NCBI GenBank assembly: GCA_025965775.1
Contig: JAOPWG010000360.1
Span: 1-7,041, forward strand
DNA from: Modestobacter sp.
GTDB lineage: Bacteria > Actinomycetota > Actinomycetes > Mycobacteriales > Geodermatophilaceae
Direction of reading: 5' to 3'
Length of the DNA stretch: 7,041 nt
This document shows positions 6,481 through 7,041 of the stretch, piece after piece (position 1 is the stretch's first letter; each line of letters opens with the position of its first letter). The notes beneath the pieces were generated by a model, which did no database searches, had not been told where the DNA came from, and saw only the letters and a list, made by a program, of their open reading frames with translations. The position numbers and the translations under genes were made by a program.

Positions 6481-6514
6481 ATCCACTGCCGGGAGGTCGG
6501 CGGAGGAGGACCGG

Positions 6515-7041
6515 TCAGGCGGTCGGGGTGGACAGGGAGAGGGCGAAGTCACCCGCCTCGTCGCTCCACCAGTGCGTCAGGTCCAGCCCGGCCGCGGCCA
6601 GTTCCCGTTCGACCCCGGCCCGGCGGAACTTCGCCGACACCTCGGTGCGCAGCTCCTCACCGGCGTCGAAGCGCACCTCCAGGTCCAGTGCCGCCAGGTG
6701 CACCACCTGTGCCCGCCGGGAGCGCAGCCGCATCTCGATCCACTCGTGCTCGGCGTCCCACAGCGCGACGTGCTCGAAGGCGTCGAGGTCGAAGTCCGCC
6801 TCGAGCTCGCGGTCCAGCACGGAGAGCACGTTGCGGTTGAAGGCCGCGGTGACCCCGGCGGAGTCGTCGTACGCGCGGACGAGGCGCCCGGCGCCCTTCA
6901 CCAGGTCGGTGCCCAGCAGGAAGGTGTCGCCCGGTCGGAGAGTGCCGGCGAGGGTGGCCAGGAACTCCGCCCGCGGTGCCGGCTCCAGGTTGCCGATCGT
7001 GGAGCCCAGGAACGCGACCAGCCGGCGACCGCCCCGGGTGA
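6515..7041 (-). CDS. egtD: L-histidine N-alpha-methyltransferase EgtD, 5'-truncated by the window
   Basis: The frame stays open to the window edge, so the start lies beyond it; 174 C-terminal residues are visible out of the roughly 320 usual. EgtD trimethylates histidine with three S-adenosylmethionine molecules to make hercynine, the first committed step of ergothioneine synthesis, in the cytoplasm. The visible part begins just before FLGSTIGNL, part of the SAM/histidine site. If its last Asn is aligned with Asn166 of Mycobacterium smegmatis EgtD, ungapped counting puts Tyr in VRAYDD at 206, Met in EWIEMRLR at 252, and Glu and Ser in EVSAKFR at 282 and 284. These are the known histidine-contacting residues, so specificity for histidine is well supported. 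The C-terminus then falls within about two residues of the M. smegmatis length. The in-frame GTG at 6901 is internal, as conserved sequence continues upstream of it. Other egt genes (egtA-C) would be expected beyond 7041. egtE follows in the same direction after a gap. Confidence 0.95.
   Translation of the reverse strand, partial: TRGGRRLVAFLGSTIGNLEPAPRAEFLATLAGTLRPGDTFLLGTDLVKGAGRLVRAYDDSAGVTAAFNRNVLSVLDRELEADFDLDAFEHVALWDAEHEWIEMRLRSRRAQVVHLAALDLEVRFDAGEELRTEVSAKFRRAGVERELAAAGLDLTHWWSDEAGDFALSLSTPTA

Noticed and set aside
6402..6482. Start of egtE at ATG 6482.
   Set aside because: It has no ribosome site and adds a Gly/Pro-rich leader encoded by the intergenic repeat and hairpin; EgtE proteins begin close to the GTG at 6401.
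5302..6840. A 512-codon open frame on the plus strand opposite egtE and egtD.
   Set aside because: Its translation is Arg/Ser/Pro-rich with no motif and it covers two clearly identified genes on the other strand; high GC explains the lack of stops.
6515..6901. A short stand-alone 128-residue protein starting at GTG 6901.
   Set aside because: Conserved EgtD sequence ([21 protein letters not shown]) continues in the same frame upstream to the window edge, so this is an internal codon of egtD.

Overview
The window comes from a very GC-rich genome: G or C at nearly every third codon position, GTG starts, and terminator-like hairpins without T-tracts. Together with the mycobacterial-type ergothioneine genes and an actinobacterial ECF sigma/RskA-type protein, this points to a high-GC actinomycete. 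The protein style resembles Geodermatophilaceae (Blastococcus, Modestobacter, Geodermatophilus), but the genus is only an inference.

The left half (1-4195, plus strand) is a catabolic block. It holds the C-terminal part of a molybdenum hydroxylase large subunit of the xanthine dehydrogenase family, whose start lies outside the window. A maleate cis-trans isomerase overlaps its stop codon by one base. A perfect 16-bp inverted repeat follows, and then an amidohydrolase closest to 8-oxoguanine deaminase/ATZ-TRZ deaminases. Hydroxylation of an N-heterocycle, hydrolytic deamination, and maleate-to-fumarate isomerisation fit catabolism of a purine- or pyridine-like compound. The exact substrate cannot be read from the sequence.

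The right half (4249-7041, minus strand) converges on the first block across a short intergenic region with a probable bidirectional terminator. Reading leftward from the window end it carries the C-terminal half of egtD (histidine methyltransferase), egtE (the PLP-dependent C-S lyase that finishes ergothioneine), and an unusual gene. That gene fuses an ECF sigma-70 region 2 to a transmembrane helix and an RskA-type extracytoplasmic anti-sigma domain. It has no sigma region 4 and no normal anti-sigma domain. This chimeric protein is the most unusual item in the window.

The egtD-egtE gap is not a simple operon junction. It holds a hairpin, a 9-bp direct repeat with 11-bp period, and a TAnnnT box placed for a leaderless or nearly leaderless GTG start of egtE. 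A similar TAnnnT-N6-ATG arrangement precedes the sigma/anti-sigma fusion. There is no stretch over 300 bases without a gene, and I saw no tRNA, rRNA, CRISPR array or mobile element.
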